This document shows, one piece after another, positions 59,980-64,000 of a stretch of 64,000 nucleotides of DNA (position 1 is its first letter; each line of letters starts with the position of its first letter). The stretch covers positions 11,426,001-11,490,000 of the forward strand of contig JAWUZG010000032.1 in NCBI GenBank assembly GCA_036785705.1, given 5' to 3'. A model generated the notes under the pieces. That model searched no databases, was not told where the DNA came from, and worked only from the letters and a program-made list of their open reading frames with translations. The translations under genes and the position numbers were made by a program. The stretch comes from Acanthornis magna (lineage: Eukaryota > Chordata > Aves > Passeriformes > Acanthizidae).

Positions 59980-62020
59980 AATACTGGAGCTCTGTTTTTT
60001 GCTCAGAGATGAATAATTCTGGTGAAGGTCGTGACAGTAGGCCCTGGATAGGTTCCCTCTCTAATGGAAAAAGATACAGCTTTTGTTTTCTTCTTTCTGG
60101 TATTTCCTGTGCATCTGAAGCTTTTCTACTTTCATTACAGATGAAGGAAGAAAATACATCTCCTTCAGTATTTTTAACTTTGGAACTTTACAGGGATAAC
60201 ACACTCTGAAAATGAGAAACAGAAAGTATTTTATTTCTTCTCTGTCCCATTTTCATTGATTTGTTCAATAGTTAATATTATACAAATAATATTTGTAGTG
60301 ACTTGGAAGATAACTCAAGGCTGGTTAAAGAGGCCAAGGTTTAAGACAATATTGCCTTCTGAAACTCAGAGATCAATGGGTATCTCAAAGTAAGCACCCA
60401 GAAATGTCATGTTCTTAAAACTTTAGGAACTCTTGAAAATTCAGTGAGTAGCTTGCATCAGCCCAGGAAGTAATAAATATGAGCTTCACAAAGAAAATGT
60501 ACAGTGATAATTAACAAAAACATCAAGACATCCCTGGATGGCCTACAGAGGAATGGCAGACGGGGCAGTCAAACTGGGCACAAAACTATTTTTTATGAAC
60601 GGCTCAGAAACAAACAGGGGTTTTCAAGGATGAAGAAATTCAGAACCACAAAGCTGACCCAGAAATGAAACTGAGGCCAGTGCTTGTGTGACAACTCAAC
60701 ACAGTTTTCTGCATCTCCTCATCAAAAAGCAAGCATCTGATTACTAAGGGTTTTCTAAATCTCCAAGCCTAGAGGACTGATTTGTTGACTCAAAGAAGGA
60801 CTACAAATGCAACCTCACTAAATTTGGTGGAAAAAACACAGCTGATCATACAAGAGAATTTCACAATCACTCTCTGGGGTGTAATTGTCACGATTAACTC
60901 AATGATTGCACAAAAGAACAAAAACAGTAAGATGGAACCATATTAAGCATAACTCAATGAAAATGCAACTGAACTTTTTTTTCATATGCCAACAGTATAT
61001 CAGCACCTAAAATCACTGTTGGATTCTATTCTTGGTAGCTGAATGTCATCTAAGAAATGTTCAGATGTGGAGAAACATTCAAAAGAATTTCTTTTATTTC
61101 CCAACTCCTTTTCCAGAGCATGGAAGTGATGGCTAAGCATTTTTTAATGAGTTGGTCCGTGCAAAAGTTTGTGGTCTTCTGCAGGATACTGAAGGAAATA
61201 AACCCTTTATTAGAATCTGTGTTTTCTTGATGGCTATAAGCTGGTCTGATCTTTTTGACATTGTAGACCAGAAATACAACTATCTTCACATCAATATGTT
61301 CAATGGCACATGAAAAATAAAATTACAAAAAGGTGTTCATTCTTATTTAAAAAACTGACATGAAAATAATTTTGGTTCGCACAGTGCAACATCTTCCCAA
61401 AATATTTTCCCATTTTAGCTTTGGTCTGAGCTGCAGTCAAAAAATGCCAACATATTATTTCACTTCATAATAGCAGGGGACAACCTCAAGGATTATGTGA
61501 CTCTTTAATGTGTTTTCTACAGAAGAATTTATATTGGAAACTAGCTAGTAAGAATTATTGCCCTTAAGGTCTACAGAGATTAATCAAGTTATCACTAATA
61601 TATATATATATTTATTTTACTTTTTTAATACAAGGGGCTTTCATGGGAACAATGATCAACTATTTGTATTGTTTTTTGAAACTCTTTATGTCTGGCCGAA
61701 TCAGTTATTGTCCCTTTATCTTCTTTTATAAGTCTTTCTGTACAGTCTCTCTAGGGCATTAAACAGATTACAGCAAAACCACAGCAAAAGTAAAAATGGA
61801 GGGCAGCACTCTTACATCCTTTCCTTCACTGCATTTTTGCCTACTATTGCACAAAGATCTCAGAAGTGATGCATTACCACAATATTTAGCTTCCAAAAAT
61901 CAGTAACATTGTCCGGGTATTTTTGCAGTTTTGCTGTCTGTGCTATCAGAAATGCAAAGAACTTGCTCTGTGAGCAGAGGTTTGTGGGATTGTCTTTGTT
62001 AAGTTCCTCTCTGCAAATAC
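59571..62020. other. Unique AT-rich stretch with long T-run
   Basis: The stretch contains the T40 run at 59936-59975 and an (AT)n run at about 61598-61611. No gene or repeat family is recognised. Confidence 0.45.
59936..59975 (-). repeat. Homopolymer of 40 T (poly(A) on the minus strand)
   Basis: An uninterrupted run of 40 T follows AGACAGGAATAC and is followed by AAATAATACTGG. It is far longer than any other homopolymer in the window. It could be the tail of a minus-strand retrocopy lying to its right, an expanded microsatellite, or partly an assembly error. Confidence 0.9.
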
Positions 62021-62475
62021 AGAATCATAGAATCACAGAGTCACAGAATGGGTAAGTTTGGAAGGGATCACAGTGGGTCATGTGGTTCAACCTCCCTGCT
62101 CAAGCAGAGTCATCCCAGAGCACATGGCACAGAACCGTATCCAGATGGTTCTTGAATATCTCCAGTGACGGAGATTCCACAAGCTCTCCAGGCAATCTGT
62201 TCCAGTGAAAGGTCACTCACAAGTAAAGAGGTTCTTCCTGATACTCAGATGGAACTTCCTGTGCATCACTTTCTGCCTCTTGTCCTATTGCTTGTTTCCA
62301 GGGGAGACTGGAAACATCCTCTTGACACCTCCCTTCAGATACTGAGAGACAGTGATGAGGGTCTCTCTTAGCAGCCTCTTCTTGAGGCTGAACAGGCTCA
62401 ACTCCCTTAGCCTATCAAATGCTCCATACTGATTTCAAGCAAGCAGCAGCCCTTTCCCACCTGCTTGGTTGTATC
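62021..62475 (-). repeat. CR1 LINE 3'-end fragment, minus strand
   Basis: Starts with tandem octamer-like ends (AGAATCATAGAATCACAGAG, then TCACAGAATGGG), the reverse complement of the CR1 3' terminal repeats. It continues through GGTTCTTCCTGATACTCAGA, CTGCCTCTTGTCCTATTGCT and CTTGAGGCTGAACAGGCTCA. It is about 455 bp and well preserved. The 68-codon ORF at 62165 lies inside it. Confidence 0.95.
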
Positions 62476-64000
62476 CACAGCTTTTGCCAAAATGACAGGA
62501 AATGTGTATGCAATTAAAATTCAGCTTTCAAACTATTTCCTTCTTTAAAAATGTCAGACTATGTAAACTGCTCAGTTATATATGAGACATTCAGGAATTG
62601 AAATTTGTTTGTATTTGCATTGAATCTGTATTTTTCCAGGATTTCTTTGGCTCAGCTTTGAAACAGCTTTCGTGGAAGCGTCATCAGTAGCCCAACCACC
62701 TCCTGAGAGTCACTCCCCTGAGAATTCCTGAAAATAAATTTTCTTCCTTGTTGGCTTCAAACAGTAAACACTCATTTATAAGCTGTCCAAACATCTAAAG
62801 TATTTTCTTCGTATTTTGGATGGGCCACTGAAAGTTCTTTTTGCTTCAAAATGTAATGTCAGAAATCTGACTCATGTCAAACAAGTGAAAGAAGTGTTAA
62901 CCAGCTTTGGGGATTATGGGGATTTTTAAATGAAACATAAATGCTTATCAGCACTTATCTCAAGTTCACAGATGGTCACGACTCATACTTTGCAATTTTG
63001 TGCCTGTAGGGAGCACACAACCTAGAACTTACATCTGCCCTGCAGATCTGTGAGCAGAATTTTGTCATTAAAAATGTGTTGACTACCAATAAGCTCAGGT
63101 TTTATTGATTGTTTAAATATTTCATGCCACCAGATAATTAAATAGTGGCATCTCTGTTAGGGTTGATATCAATAAAGAACACAAAAAAATTCAAGGCATC
63201 CTTGGTAGGTATGTGGTGTATTTTGTGTGGAAATAAAAAATAATGCTAACAAAAAATAAAATATATGCTTTGAATAAGGTAAAATTTTCTGTTTAGAGGA
63301 CAGAAAGGAATCTTTTAAATGAAGACATGGGCATCTAGTTAAGCTTGTCTTAGAGACACTTAATGCCAGAAAAAGCCAGCTAGGAGATCAATGCAAGATG
63401 TCATTATTTTTAAATACAATTCAGATAAACCTTTTAATCACTTCTCCAAATTGCTACCAGTATCTCTTTTTCTTCCTGCCAGACATATGCCTTTCTGTAT
63501 TGTACATGAAGCTGCAGAACACATTTTTGATACTCAGCTCTGAACACTTAGAAAAAAGCATCAAGAATAAATAGCTTTGATTCTTCTTTAAACACTCCTC
63601 AGTTCAACCCAGAATTATTCTCTTACAGTCTAAAAGGCATATGGCTGTAATCAGGATCACTCTTTGAAATGCTGTCGGTTTGTATTTTGTTTCACTGATA
63701 ACCAGTCAGGCAGTCTATGGAGCTGTACAATTTTCATTTGTGGACACTGAAATTTGCCATGCAGCTTCCAGAGCAGAGTAAGATGCAGTGATCAGGAAGC
63801 CAGCCTGCACATCTAGCTTCACTTCTGTGACAGATGTCTTGCATGATCTTAAGAAACAGAGCTCCAGCTTTCCCAGTTACATCAAAAGGCTTTGCTCCGG
63901 GTCCTATGGCAAAAGCCATTTCTACTTCTAAGGGAGATAATTAAGATACCATGGATAAGGATCACCACCAGTCTACTCTCTCCTTCTCAGTTAGGAAGTA
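62476..64000. other. Unique AT-rich stretch to window end
   Basis: No gene, repeat family or RNA is recognised. The minus ORF of 61 codons at 63734-63919 has no known domain. Confidence 0.45.

Noticed and set aside
1..64000. CRISPR array, toxin-antitoxin, phage or other prokaryotic system
   Set aside because: No regularly spaced repeats, no dense coding and no bacterial signals are present. The repeats show that this is avian nuclear DNA.

Overview
The window looks like nuclear DNA from a bird, most likely a songbird. The evidence is the repeat content: many CR1 LINE fragments whose 3' ends carry the avian signature (TTCCAACCCAAAC followed by ATTCTATG-type repeats), and endogenous-retrovirus LTRs of two families that I know from passerine genomes. 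There are no operons, ribosome-binding sites or dense ORFs. The sequence is AT-rich by eye, and every long ORF either lies in a repeat or resembles nothing I recognise. I find no protein-coding gene that I can name, no tRNA or rRNA, and no CRISPR. The best reading is intergenic or deep intronic DNA.

Layout. 0.5-2.45 kb: two CR1 pieces, the second (829-2450, minus) long enough to show a decayed reverse-transcriptase segment. 3.57-5.45 kb: two unrelated solo LTRs facing opposite ways. 8.8-9.2 kb: a CR1 3' end. 9.2-16.8 kb: mostly unique sequence with a 2 x 47 bp tandem duplication. 16.8-17.3 kb: an internally deleted LTR of the same family as the one at 4.93 kb. 17.3-23.0 kb: unique, with a CTCF-like site and a small CpG-containing patch. 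23.0-24.5 and 27.3-30.4 kb: clusters of CR1 copies in alternating orientation. 32.9-33.5 kb: the best-preserved LTR. 40.4-43.2 kb: plus-strand CR1 copies, one split by a block of about 450 bp, followed by an older CR1-like copy. 43-64 kb: mainly unique sequence with small CR1 pieces at 47.7, 54.4, 59.4 and 62.0 kb and a run of 40 T at 59.9 kb.

Possible genes are weak. A 45-nt candidate exon (57857-57901) and a candidate terminal exon (58157-58335) are phase-compatible. A second candidate pair lies at 7341-7428 and 7614-7754. Both rest only on splice-site consensus and open frame and could be chance. Nothing here supports an undescribed biological system. The points most worth checking are these exon candidates, the CTCF-like site, the TATA/CCAAT pair at 25.2 kb, and the nested and multi-copy retroelements.
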